Translations under genes and position numbers: made by a program
Shown: positions 27,374 through 35,308 of the stretch, in pieces
Numbering within the stretch: position 1 is the first letter of the stretch
Layout: every line of letters begins with the position of its first letter
Notes under the pieces: model-generated
Seen by the model: the letters and a program-made list of their open reading frames with translations, nothing else
What the model was told of the DNA's origin: nothing
The model's database searches: none
Origin: an uncultured Siphonobacter sp.
Lineage (GTDB): Bacteria > Bacteroidota > Bacteroidia > Cytophagales > Spirosomataceae
Direction of reading: 5' to 3'
DNA: 64,000 nucleotides
NCBI GenBank assembly: GCA_913775095.1
Contig: CAJYIW010000019.1
Location: forward strand, 124,001-188,000

Positions 27374-28507
27374 CTACGAAAGTCGATCTTTATAACTCTC
27401 ATACCCATAACTCCGAACGAGCTGGAACGTGTCGTCTTCTTTCCAGATACCAATGCTGGGTAGTTTAACGCCGTTAAAGGTCGTCGTCTTCACCATGGTG
27501 TAGTGAATCATGTCATCCAATACGATTTTATCGCCCTCTTCCAGTTCTTTATCAAAACTATAATCACCCATGTAATCACCGGCCAGACAGGTTGTTCCTC
27601 CCATGCGGTAGGTAGGTTTGCCGGCTACGGGATCCTGATACGCTCCCAGAATGCGGGGTTTGTAAGGCATCTCCAGGGTATCGGGCATGTGAGCCGAGAA
27701 CGAAACATCCAGCATGGCTACGTTAATTCCCTGAGCATCTACCACGTCCAGAACGGTTGATACCAGCACACCCGTCTGCCAGCCCACGGCTGAACCGGGT
27801 TCCATGATGATTTTCAGGTGCGGGAATTTGGCTTTGAAATTCTTTAATACCTGAATCAAATGTTCGGGATCATAATCCGCCCGGGTAATCAGGTGACCGC
27901 CGCCCATGTTCAGCCATTTGACCTGCTGTAATAAATCAGCAAAGCGTTCTTCCACGTGAATCAGCGTTCGTTCCAGCGTGTGTGAATCGTTTTCGCAAAG
28001 GGTGTGGAAGTGCAGGCCTTCAATTTCGGCGGGTAACTGCTCGGGCAACATGGATCGGGTTACTCCCAGACGGGAACCCGGAACGCAGGGATTATATAAA
28101 TCAGTAGTAACCTCCGAATACTGAGGGTTGATACGAATCCCTACCGACACTCCGGCAGAGGCGGCTTGCTTGCCAAATTTCTCAAACTGCCGCCAGGAAT
28201 TGAAGGTAAGGTGTGAAGAGCGTTCGATCAGCTCGGTAATTTCATCTTCACGAATCACCGGAACGTAACTGTGAGCTTTCGTTCCCCATTCTTCATTAAT
28301 CAGTCGGGCCTCGTTGATACTGCTGGCCGTGGCACCCGCCAGGTACTCCCGCAACAGCGGAAACGTACTGAACATGGAGTACCCCTTCAGGGCACAAATA
28401 ATCTGAACACCCGCCTGCTCCTGAACGTATTGGAGCAAAGAAAGATTACGCTTCAATTTAGCTTCTTCGAGGACAAAACACGGAGAAGGAATAAGGTTAT
28501 AGTTCAT
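27374..28507 (-). CDS. nspC: Carboxynorspermidine decarboxylase
   Basis: A PLP enzyme of the alanine-racemase/ODC fold that removes CO2 from carboxynorspermidine or carboxyspermidine to give norspermidine or spermidine. 377 residues from the ATG at 28507 (MNYNLIPSPCFVLEE). Markers are the PLP-lysine region ICALKGYSMF, LHFHTLCENDS, WLNMGGGHLITRADYD, the MEPGSAVGW motif and LDVSFSAHMPD. The length fits NspC. The preceding enzyme of the path is encoded at 8042-9259. A -7 box ends only 4 nt before this ATG, which hints at a leaderless mRNA. Confidence 0.93.
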   Translation of the reverse strand: MNYNLIPSPCFVLEEAKLKRNLSLLQYVQEQAGVQIICALKGYSMFSTFPLLREYLAGATASSINEARLINEEWGTKAHSYVPVIREDEITELIERSSHLTFNSWRQFEKFGKQAASAGVSVGIRINPQYSEVTTDLYNPCVPGSRLGVTRSMLPEQLPAEIEGLHFHTLCENDSHTLERTLIHVEERFADLLQQVKWLNMGGGHLITRADYDPEHLIQVLKNFKAKFPHLKIIMEPGSAVGWQTGVLVSTVLDVVDAQGINVAMLDVSFSAHMPDTLEMPYKPRILGAYQDPVAGKPTYRMGGTTCLAGDYMGDYSFDKELEEGDKIVLDDMIHYTMVKTTTFNGVKLPSIGIWKEDDTFQLVRSYGYESYKDRLS

Positions 28508-28511
28508 AAGG

Positions 28512-28519
28512 CAAAAATA
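28512..28519 (-). promoter_or_regulatory. -7 promoter element of nspC
   Basis: TATTTTTG on the minus strand, exact consensus. It ends 4 nt before the chosen ATG, so transcription would begin at or within 1-3 nt of the start codon. Confidence 0.45.
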
Positions 28520-28637
28520 GCTATGGCAATCTGCATTCATCAAAAATCCATACAATCAAATTGTTAACTCAGAAAATGAGTTCGATCGGGATTAAAAATG
28601 TTTGATTTCTTTTGAAAGAAAGGCTCCCTAAAAAATA

Positions 28638-28665
28638 ACGCCTGAAGAATAATGTCTTCAGGCGT
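28638..28665 (-). terminator. Terminator of hldD
   Basis: An 11-bp perfect stem (28638-28648/28655-28665), 6-nt loop, then TATTTTTTAG on the minus strand. It lies 32 nt after the hldD stop. Confidence 0.88.
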
Positions 28666-28697
28666 CAGAACTATAGTTGCGAAAGAGTGAATCGTAG

Positions 28698-29663
28698 TTA
28701 TACGTATTTTTCTTCGCTCAGGTATTTTGTGACGTATTCCGTTACGCCTTCTTCCAGCGTATGGAACGGTTTGTCGTAGCCGATGGAACGTAACTTGCTC
28801 ATGGATGCCTCGGTAAAGTATTGATACTTATCCCGAATGTCGATGGGCGTGTCGATGAAATCAATATCGGGCTCCAGGTTCATGGCTTTGAACGTGCTCT
28901 TCACCAGATCCAGGAAGGTACGGGCCTTTCCGCTACCCAGGTTATAAATACCCGAATTTTTGCGGCTGTACATCAGGAACATACATACTTCCACCACGTC
29001 GCGTACGTAAACGAAATCACGCATCTGTTCGCCATCCTTGAATTCAGGATTGTGCGAGCGGAACAGTTTCATGCGACCCGTGGCCTTAATCTGGCGGTGG
29101 GCATGCATAATGACCGAAGCCATGCGTCCTTTGTGATATTCGTTGGGACCGTAGACATTGAAGAACTTCAGACCCGCCCAGAAGAAGGGTTTTTCTTCCT
29201 GCTGCAAGGCCCAGATGTCAAACTGATTCTTGGATTCTCCGTAGGGATTCAGCGGCTTAAGTTCCGGAATCAGGCTTTCATTATCCTCATAGCCTAACTC
29301 GCCCAGACCATACGTTGCGGCCGATGAAGCATAGACCAGAGGGATCTGATAAGCTACGCATTTCCGCCAGATTTGCTTGGAATAATTAACGTTTAAGTGA
29401 TCTAAGATCTCGTAATTAAATTCCGTGGTATCGGTACGGGCTCCAATGTGGAAAATAAATTCTACTTCATGGTAATTCTGATCGAGCCACTCAAAAAAAT
29501 GCTCCCGATCAACGTATTCCTGAATGTTTTTATCTTCTAGATTTTTCTGTTTTTCAACGTTAGAAAAATCATCAACGGCAATGATAAAGTTGAATTTATC
29601 CTGATTTAACCGTTGAATAAGATTACTTCCTATAAAGCCAGCGGCTCCGGTAACGATAATCAT
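28698..29663 (-). CDS. hldD: ADP-L-glycero-D-manno-heptose 6-epimerase
   Basis: Epimerises the ADP-heptose used in the inner core of lipopolysaccharide. A 321-residue short-chain dehydrogenase fold with the NADP motif VTGAAGFIGSN at the very start (ATG at 29663), the catalytic Tyr/Lys in NPYGESK, and FNVYGPNEYHKGRMASV, which is typical of HldD. The longer frame to 29696 adds residues before the start that the family lacks. A -7 box at 29720-29727 gives a 56-nt leader. lpxB, also for LPS, is about 2 kb away. Confidence 0.94.
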   Translation of the reverse strand: MIIVTGAAGFIGSNLIQRLNQDKFNFIIAVDDFSNVEKQKNLEDKNIQEYVDREHFFEWLDQNYHEVEFIFHIGARTDTTEFNYEILDHLNVNYSKQIWRKCVAYQIPLVYASSAATYGLGELGYEDNESLIPELKPLNPYGESKNQFDIWALQQEEKPFFWAGLKFFNVYGPNEYHKGRMASVIMHAHRQIKATGRMKLFRSHNPEFKDGEQMRDFVYVRDVVEVCMFLMYSRKNSGIYNLGSGKARTFLDLVKSTFKAMNLEPDIDFIDTPIDIRDKYQYFTEASMSKLRSIGYDKPFHTLEEGVTEYVTKYLSEEKYV

Positions 29664-29719
29664 AGATTCCCGCAGAATATGGAGAGTTTCGTTCAAATAG
29701 AAATTTCTTAAATAGAAAA

Positions 29720-29727
29720 CAAAGGTA
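29720..29727 (-). promoter_or_regulatory. -7 promoter element of hldD
   Basis: TACCTTTG on the minus strand, exact consensus, 56 nt before the ATG at 29663. Confidence 0.65.
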
Positions 29728-29914
29728 GGGGCAACCCCAGGGAAAACCTAGTCATGATTTTAGGAATAAATTGTATTTATCCAATAATATCCTTTATAAG
29801 TTTAGAATTTATGAAAGGTTAAATAGTACGTATTTTATAAACGGGCCACAGATGAAAGCCTGCGATAAGGGATTACTGGCTGAATGTAAAAATCTGGGTT
29901 TACTGGATAGGGAA

Positions 29915-29963
29915 GATCAGAAATAGCCGAAGAAAAGCGTACCTTTGCGGTCTATTTCTGATC
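29915..29963. promoter_or_regulatory. 12-bp perfect inverted repeat spanning the PTPS promoter
   Basis: GATCAGAAATAG (29915-29926) and CTATTTCTGATC (29952-29963) flank a 25-nt spacer that contains the -7 box. The arms lie upstream of the box and just past the expected transcription start, as expected for a repressor or for a 5'-end structure. Confidence 0.6.
29940..29947 (+). promoter_or_regulatory. -7 promoter element of the PTPS gene
   Basis: TACCTTTG, exact consensus, 78 nt before the ATG at 30026, inside the 12-bp dyad. Confidence 0.65.
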
Positions 29964-30025
29964 GGTGCTAGGTCGTTCCCACTGGATCAGGATAGCAATT
30001 GGTGGACTTTAGCAAGGACTGAACG

Positions 30026-30445
30026 ATGGTATACGTATCAAGAGTAGAGCACTTTAATGCCGCTCACCGGGTTTATAATCCGAGTTGGAGCGATGAACAG
30101 AATTACGAAGTATTTGGCAATTGTGCCAATCCGTATTTCCACGGTCACAATTTCGAGCTGATCGTAACGGTGAAAGGTCTGCCGCACCCTGACACGGGTT
30201 TCGTGATGGACATGAAGCAACTGGGGAAACTGGTGAAAGAACACATCGTTGAGAAAGTTGATCACCGGAATCTGAACCATGAGGTTGATTTCCTGAAAGA
30301 TAAAATTCCCACCTGCGAAGTATTCGTGATGGAAATCTGGAAGATTCTGGCTGTTCAGGTAACTGAATCTACCGAAGGCCGCAGCCAGCTACACAGCCTG
30401 AAATTAATCGAAACTCCCAAGAATTTTGTGGAGTATTATGGATAG
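30026..30445 (+). CDS. 6-pyruvoyl-tetrahydropterin synthase family protein
   Basis: A 139-residue T-fold enzyme that acts on dihydroneopterin triphosphate. Zinc ligands are the His in FNAAHR and the pair in HGHN. The active-site Cys is in NCANPYFHGHN, a CX5HGH spacing as in animal PTPS rather than the CX3HGH of QueD. The Asp-His pair (KVDHRNLN) is also present. It thus looks like a true PTPS, which would feed tetrahydropterin or related pterin synthesis, though a queuosine role is not excluded. An inverted heptad repeat begins at its stop codon. Confidence 0.88.
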   Translation: MVYVSRVEHFNAAHRVYNPSWSDEQNYEVFGNCANPYFHGHNFELIVTVKGLPHPDTGFVMDMKQLGKLVKEHIVEKVDHRNLNHEVDFLKDKIPTCEVFVMEIWKILAVQVTESTEGRSQLHSLKLIETPKNFVEYYG

Positions 30446-30515
30446 AGTTTAGGGTTTTGAGTTAAAGTGAATCACAATTAACTCCAAACGCAAAACCGTA
30501 CAACTCCAAACTCTT
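30444..30515. repeat. Inverted heptad pair filling the PTPS-lpxB gap
   Basis: AGAGTTTAGGGTTTTGAGTT (30444-30463) starts inside the PTPS stop codon, and the complementary-type array ending CCAAACTCTT abuts the lpxB ATG at 30516. The second arm has about 15 extra nt. The units keep a near 7-bp period. Confidence 0.75.
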
Positions 30516-31616
30516 ATGAAATACTTTCTCATTGTTGGCGAGCGTTCGGGGGACTTGCATGGTTCTAACCTGATTAAGGGTATTCTTGAACATGACCCTT
30601 CGGCTAACATTCAGTGCTGGGGTGGGGAGTTGATGGAAGAAGCCGGAGCCAGGTTATTACACCACTACCGCGATTCCGCCTTCATGGGATTTTGGGAAGT
30701 AGTGAAAAACTACGGAACCATCCGTCGGCAGATGCAGGAATGCCGACAGCAGATTCTGGCTTTTCGTCCTGACGTATTGATTCTGATTGATTACGCGGGC
30801 TTTAATCTTCGGATGGCGGCCTTTGCCAGGCAACACCAGATTCGTACCTTCTATTACATCTCTCCCAAAGTCTGGGCCTGGAATCAGAAACGAGCCCTGA
30901 AAATCAAGCGGGTGGTGGATCGGATGTTCTGCATCTTTCCCTTCGAGGTTGATTTCTACCGGAAATTCGATTACAAGGTGGATTACGTAGGTAACCCCTT
31001 GCTGGACGCCATTGCCTCTTTTCAGCCAAAGCCCGATTTTAATGCTGAACACGGTCTCGACGAGCGTCCCATCGTGGCGATATTACCCGGTAGTCGGGTG
31101 CAGGAAGTGAAACGGATGTTACCCAAAATGTTGTCCGTTCGAAATCAGTTTCCGGACTATCAGTTTGTGGTGGCGAAAGTTTCCAATCTGTCGGAGGAGT
31201 TATACGCAACGGAGGTAGCTGACGTATCCTTTGTAACCGATGCTTCGTATGATTTACTATCCGTGGCCTATTCCGCTCTAGTTACATCCGGAACAGCAAC
31301 GCTGGAAACGGCTTTGTTCAGTGTTCCGGAAGTGGTTTGTTACGAAGCGGGAGGATTGACTTATGCCATCGCTAAACAGCTCGTCAAGGTGCCTTTCATT
31401 TCTCTGGTGAACCTGATTGCGGAAAAGGAAGTGGTAAAGGAACTGATTCAGGAGGAATTTAATACGGAACGAATCTCCCGGGAATTAAAGCTGACGCTGG
31501 CTGGTCCTTCCCGTCAGACGATGTTGAATGAATACAAACGTCTTCAGGAATTAATTGGTCAACCCGGAGCCTCCGAGCGTACCGGCGGATTAATGGTCAA
31601 AGCTCTGAGAGAGTAA
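30516..31616 (+). CDS. lpxB: Lipid-A-disaccharide synthase
   Basis: A glycosyltransferase (family GT19) that joins UDP-2,3-diacylglucosamine and lipid X to form the lipid A disaccharide at the cytoplasmic membrane face. 366 residues with the family start FLIVGERSGDLHGSNL, the FMGFWEV motif, the PKVWAWNQKR motif, and ILPGSRVQEVKRMLP before the nucleotide-binding C-terminal half (SGTATLETALF). The length is normal. It follows the PTPS gene by 70 bp, filled by an inverted heptad array. Confidence 0.97.
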   Translation: MKYFLIVGERSGDLHGSNLIKGILEHDPSANIQCWGGELMEEAGARLLHHYRDSAFMGFWEVVKNYGTIRRQMQECRQQILAFRPDVLILIDYAGFNLRMAAFARQHQIRTFYYISPKVWAWNQKRALKIKRVVDRMFCIFPFEVDFYRKFDYKVDYVGNPLLDAIASFQPKPDFNAEHGLDERPIVAILPGSRVQEVKRMLPKMLSVRNQFPDYQFVVAKVSNLSEELYATEVADVSFVTDASYDLLSVAYSALVTSGTATLETALFSVPEVVCYEAGGLTYAIAKQLVKVPFISLVNLIAEKEVVKELIQEEFNTERISRELKLTLAGPSRQTMLNEYKRLQELIGQPGASERTGGLMVKALRE

Positions 31617-31641
31617 ACTCATGCTGTTATCTGAATACTTC

Positions 31642-31708
31642 GTTGTTAGTTGTTAGTTATTAGTTGTGTATATAAACAACAAACAACAAACAACAAACAA
31701 CAAACAAC
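31642..31708. repeat. Facing heptad arrays between convergent genes
   Basis: GTTGTTA, GTTGTTA, GTTATTA (31642-31662) face five perfect AAACAAC units (31674-31708). The last unit touches the stop codon of the acyltransferase gene. Confidence 0.85.
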
Positions 31709-32271
31709 TAAATCTCACCCAAATAATTCCGAATCCAGGACTTACGGGTACCTTTCACCGTATTGAAAAAGCGAGCCATCTCTACTTTATCCCGATCCCA
31801 GTTACCCGTGGGATAGAAGGGGTCGCCGAAGTAAACCAGTTTCCGGCCGTAGTCAAAAGCACAGAAAACAATCGGAACTTTGGCCCCGAGAGCCATGTAA
31901 TAAAATCCGGTTTTCAGTTCCGTAACGTCGCCCCGGGTACCTTCAGGAGTAATGCAGATGCGAAATTCCTGGTGGGTATTAAACAGGTCTACTACACTAT
32001 CCACAAAGTTTTTGCTTTTACTGCGATCAACGGGATAACCACCCATAATCTTCATAAACCAGGCTACCGGAGCGGGTCTGAACAACTCTTTTTTACCGAG
32101 GTAATAAATCCACTGATCCAGGGCCGCCCGGGCACCTACACCCACGAAAAAATCTTTGGAAGTCGCGTGGGGAGCTACCATCAGGACGTATTTAGGTAAG
32201 CTGGTGGGGTAGGGACCCTGAAGCTTCCAGCCAGATAAGCGAAACAGAAAAACAGCAAGCCAGCGAAACAT
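31708..32271 (-). CDS. 1-acyl-glycerol-3-phosphate acyltransferase family protein
   Basis: A 187-residue membrane-associated acyltransferase (PlsC type) for phospholipid or ornithine-lipid-like synthesis. The HX4D catalytic motif is APHATSKD (about residue 34) and the substrate-binding motif is PEGTRG (about residue 109). Shorter than typical PlsC, it belongs to the small glycerol acyltransferase group. It follows the M50 protease gene by 56 bp on the same strand and is probably the last gene of the HAD-M50-acyltransferase unit. A heptad array stands directly before its ATG. Confidence 0.88.
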   Translation of the reverse strand: MFRWLAVFLFRLSGWKLQGPYPTSLPKYVLMVAPHATSKDFFVGVGARAALDQWIYYLGKKELFRPAPVAWFMKIMGGYPVDRSKSKNFVDSVVDLFNTHQEFRICITPEGTRGDVTELKTGFYYMALGAKVPIVFCAFDYGRKLVYFGDPFYPTGNWDRDKVEMARFFNTVKGTRKSWIRNYLGEI

Positions 32272-32303
32272 CTTTCGTTTTCAGTTTAGAGTTTACTGTT
32301 TTC
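32272..32303 (-). repeat. Heptad array before the acyltransferase start
   Basis: The minus strand reads GAAAACA, GTAAACT, CTAAACT, GAAAACG, then AAAG and the ATG at 32271: four units with an exact 7-bp period. Confidence 0.8.
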
Positions 32304-32327
32304 AAGGATAGAAAGACAGTAATTGAA

Positions 32328-33479
32328 TTACCCAAACATAATAAATGGTTTGGGACTAAAGCAAAGAACAAATACCAGCAGTGAGAACCAGCCCAGCAAT
32401 TGACGTTTCCAGCCGATGGGAACTTCCACTTCAGCGGGCGGGTGATGAATGCCCAGGAAACGGCCCAGCATCACGGCAAACAACAGAAATCCGTTGTATC
32501 CTTCCGCTTCCGGGAAAAAATAGCTGATCGTTAACTGAATCAGCACCATACCCAGAGCCATGGACGCTACGGTCCATCGATTGGGATGGAGACGACTCAG
32601 GGCCATAAAATTCAGGCCCACATATACCGCCAGATAAGCCGCCTGAGTGAGCCATTCGGTGGTATCCGAGACTGTAAAGTCCTGGATTCTGAACCAGCCC
32701 AATCCGGCATAGAACAGGAAACCTGTAAAAATAAGAGGAGAGATGATTCGATGCCAGCGGCGACCGACCAGTCCGTACAGAATATGACCGCCATCCAGCT
32801 GACCGATGGGGAACAGATTCAAAGCCGTAAAAAACAGGGACAGATACCCCGCAAAAAGGTAGGGGTAATTCGCCATGTCATAGGGAGACGGAAGAGGGCC
32901 GGTGGCTACGTATTTCTCGAAAAACCAGAATAACAGGTTATCGCCCAGTTTTACCGCCCCGCGTCCTTCCAGAGCCTTGGCCGTGTAGACGTGTTTGGCG
33001 TACTGATCCCCCAATACTTTCCATTCGGGATGAATCGTGAAAATATAATCAGCGGGCGGCAGGTGAGTGAAGCCGTACCAAAGTAACCCGAGGGCCACCA
33101 CAAAACCCGCCAGAGGCCCGGCAATACCAATGTCAAAATACTGTTTATTGGTTTTGACCCGACTTCTGAGTTGGATAAACGCCCCCATGGTGCCCATGGT
33201 GGTAAGCGTACCCAGCCAGAGCGGTACATAAAAAGGAAGCGTAACCTTTACTCGATTATAGCGGGCCGTGAAGTAATGCCCAAACTCATGAACGGTCAAG
33301 ACCAGCAAAAAGGGTATGGAGAAATGAAGACCTTCCAGAACCTGATCAAACGTAAGGGGAGGATTGGCATAAAACAGGGAAGTGCCATGCATCCACTCGG
33401 CTCCGGCAATGGTAGTGGTAACAAGAGTTACGATGAATAGGGTAATCTGAAGGATTAATCGACGCCGGGTTCGGCTCAT
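32328..33479 (-). CDS. Site-2-protease-like M50 metallopeptidase
   Basis: A 383-residue polytopic membrane zinc protease for intramembrane cleavage. The zinc motif HEFGH is in VHEFGHYFTARYNRV (about residue 64), and the third ligand is in LNLFPIGQLDGGH (about 224). About seven to eight membrane helices and no PDZ domain are visible. This group includes plant EGY-like proteases. Targets are unknown. It is 37 bp downstream of the HAD phosphatase gene in the same direction. Confidence 0.92.
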   Translation of the reverse strand: MSRTRRRLILQITLFIVTLVTTTIAGAEWMHGTSLFYANPPLTFDQVLEGLHFSIPFLLVLTVHEFGHYFTARYNRVKVTLPFYVPLWLGTLTTMGTMGAFIQLRSRVKTNKQYFDIGIAGPLAGFVVALGLLWYGFTHLPPADYIFTIHPEWKVLGDQYAKHVYTAKALEGRGAVKLGDNLLFWFFEKYVATGPLPSPYDMANYPYLFAGYLSLFFTALNLFPIGQLDGGHILYGLVGRRWHRIISPLIFTGFLFYAGLGWFRIQDFTVSDTTEWLTQAAYLAVYVGLNFMALSRLHPNRWTVASMALGMVLIQLTISYFFPEAEGYNGFLLFAVMLGRFLGIHHPPAEVEVPIGWKRQLLGWFSLLVFVLCFSPKPFIMFG

Positions 33480-33516
33480 ATTTCTACGTTTCTAACGGTG
33501 GGTTTGCCGGATTTGG

Positions 33517-34128
33517 CTAGTATTCGGCCAGTTTATCCAGTACGCTGCCAATCGGATTTAACCAGATGGTTTGTATGCCAACGGTGGCAGCGGCTGCTAT
33601 ATTATCGGCGTTGTCATCAATGAAGAGGGTTTCTTCGGGTAACAGGCCGCCGCCTTCCCGCAATGACTGACGGTAAAATTCGGGATCTGGTTTCATGAAA
33701 CCCATTTCATACGATAGAAACGGTTTCTCAAACAGACTCATGAAATCATACCCGAGCGTTTCAGCTCGCTTTAAAATTTCCCTGACGTGAATGGAGTTGG
33801 TATTGCTAAGCAGGAAAACGCGGTAGTTGTTCGCCAGTTCCCCAATACGAGCCAGCCGTTCGACGGGCATTTCCAGCAACAGGGCACACCAGGCCTGATC
33901 GATTTCTTCGTCCGTCCAGTGGGAGTTAAACTCCTGACGAAGTGAATTTCTGAAATCAGCTTCATTCACCTTACCAATTTCAAACTGGTGAAAAAAAGCT
34001 TTTTCGTGAAAAAGGCGGGTGGCTTCTTCCTCGGAGAGGTTAGCCATCCGGGCAAAAGCCCGGTACGTCAGCGGAACGTCAATATCAATAATGACATTCC
34101 CCATATCGAAGATAATATTCTTAATCAT
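33517..34128 (-). CDS. HAD-family phosphatase (YihX-like)
   Basis: A 203-residue HAD-IA hydrolase. Motif I is FDMGNVIIDID, motif II LSNTNSIH, the Lys is in MKPDPEFY, and the acidic motif IV is FIDDNADN. The pattern FDxGNVIxDID with FFDDNADNI-like motif IV matches E. coli YihX (glucose-1-phosphate phosphatase), but the substrate here is not certain. It follows accA by 63 bp, separated from it by a terminator hairpin. Confidence 0.88.
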   Translation of the reverse strand: MIKNIIFDMGNVIIDIDVPLTYRAFARMANLSEEEATRLFHEKAFFHQFEIGKVNEADFRNSLRQEFNSHWTDEEIDQAWCALLLEMPVERLARIGELANNYRVFLLSNTNSIHVREILKRAETLGYDFMSLFEKPFLSYEMGFMKPDPEFYRQSLREGGGLLPEETLFIDDNADNIAAAATVGIQTIWLNPIGSVLDKLAEY

Positions 34129-34147
34129 GCAATAGGTTATGAAGGAA

Positions 34148-34179
34148 AAATGGTTTCGAGCCTTCGCCCGAAACCATTT
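34148..34179 (-). terminator. Terminator of accA
   Basis: An 11-bp perfect stem (34148-34158/34169-34179) with a 10-nt loop followed by TTTTTCC on the minus strand, 12 nt past the accA stop. Confidence 0.85.
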
Positions 34180-34191
34180 ACTGTGGATGCG

Positions 34192-35145
34192 TTATTCCGA
34201 AAAAACGCCCATTTGAGAGAACTTCTCAATCCGCTGATCGATTCGTTCTTCGGGCGATAAAGCTTTTAATTTTTCGATTCGGGTCAGGAGTTCGCTCTTC
34301 AGAATGTCAGCCATCCGGTCATGATCCAGGTGAGCACCGCCGAGTGGTTCGGGGATGATCCCGTCAATCAGACCGTTGTTACTCATGTCCGTTGCCGTTA
34401 ATTTAAGGGCTTCCGCCGCCTGTTCTTTGTAATCCCAGCTTCTCCAGAGAATGGAAGAGCAGGATTCAGGAGAGATAACGGAATACCAGGTATTTTCCAG
34501 CATCAGCACCTGATCACCAATGGCAATGCCCAAGGCTCCACCCGAGGCACCTTCGCCGATGACTACGCAGATCACGGGAACTTTCAGCATGAACATTTCC
34601 CGCAAGTTACGGGCAATGGCTTCCCCCTGACCGCGTTCTTCGGCTTCCAGACCGGGGAAGGCACCGGGCGTATCGATCAGCGTAACTACAGGAACGTTGA
34701 ATTTCTCCGCCATTTTCATCAGGCGAAGGGCTTTGCGATACCCCTCCGGGTTCGGCATTCCGAAGTTACGGAACTGGCGTTCTTTGGTGTTACGTCCTTT
34801 CTGCTGACCAATTACCATGACGGGCTGTCCATCGATCGTGGCAAAACCACCAATAATGGCCTTGTCGTCGCCTACCTGGCGATCTCCGTGAATTTCAATG
34901 AAATCGGTACAGATGCGATGGATATAATCCTGGGTATAAGGGCGATCCGGATGACGGGAAACTTGAACCCGCTGCCAGCGAGTCAGGTTACGGAACGTCT
35001 CTTTTTTAAGATCTACTAATTGGTTTTCTAATACTGAAGTGGCCGAGGAAACGTCTAGATTTTTGTCGGCGGCCAGCCGTTTCATATCCTCAATCCGGGA
35101 TTCCAGTTCGGCTATAGGCCGTTCAAAGTCGAGTAAAGTTCGCAT
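34192..35145 (-). CDS. accA: Acetyl-CoA carboxylase carboxyltransferase subunit alpha
   Basis: One half of the carboxyltransferase that makes malonyl-CoA for fatty acid synthesis, working with AccD. 317 residues from the ATG at 35145 ([10 protein letters not shown]); the frame also allows a TTG two codons earlier. The N-terminal helical part ([12 protein letters not shown]) and the crotonase-like core with [20 protein letters not shown] and [11 protein letters not shown] are intact. accD is not in this window. A -7 box lies 64 nt upstream. Confidence 0.97.
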   Translation of the reverse strand: MRTLLDFERPIAELESRIEDMKRLAADKNLDVSSATSVLENQLVDLKKETFRNLTRWQRVQVSRHPDRPYTQDYIHRICTDFIEIHGDRQVGDDKAIIGGFATIDGQPVMVIGQQKGRNTKERQFRNFGMPNPEGYRKALRLMKMAEKFNVPVVTLIDTPGAFPGLEAEERGQGEAIARNLREMFMLKVPVICVVIGEGASGGALGIAIGDQVLMLENTWYSVISPESCSSILWRSWDYKEQAAEALKLTATDMSNNGLIDGIIPEPLGGAHLDHDRMADILKSELLTRIEKLKALSPEERIDQRIEKFSQMGVFSE

Positions 35146-35209
35146 AAACAAGTTTCTGGGTTCCTATTCGTCAGCCATTGGCTACGTACCAAAAATGGTT
35201 AGGGCAGCA

Positions 35210-35217
35210 CAAAAGTA
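35210..35217 (-). promoter_or_regulatory. -7 promoter element of accA
   Basis: TACTTTTG on the minus strand, exact consensus, 64 nt before the ATG at 35145. Confidence 0.6.
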
Positions 35218-35308
35218 ATAAGAAAAGCGGGTGATCGCAGTTCTTTTGCCGTTTGGCTATGGAGTTTTAACGTGAGTAAGTGCTCATTCGAGTCCTGACT
35301 ACGGTGTT

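Larger units (their letters stand above)
29664..30025. other. Divergent promoter region between hldD and the PTPS gene
   Basis: 362 bp with one exact -7 box for each gene (29720-29727 minus, 29940-29947 plus) and a 12-bp inverted repeat around the second. No ORF is supported here. Confidence 0.65.
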
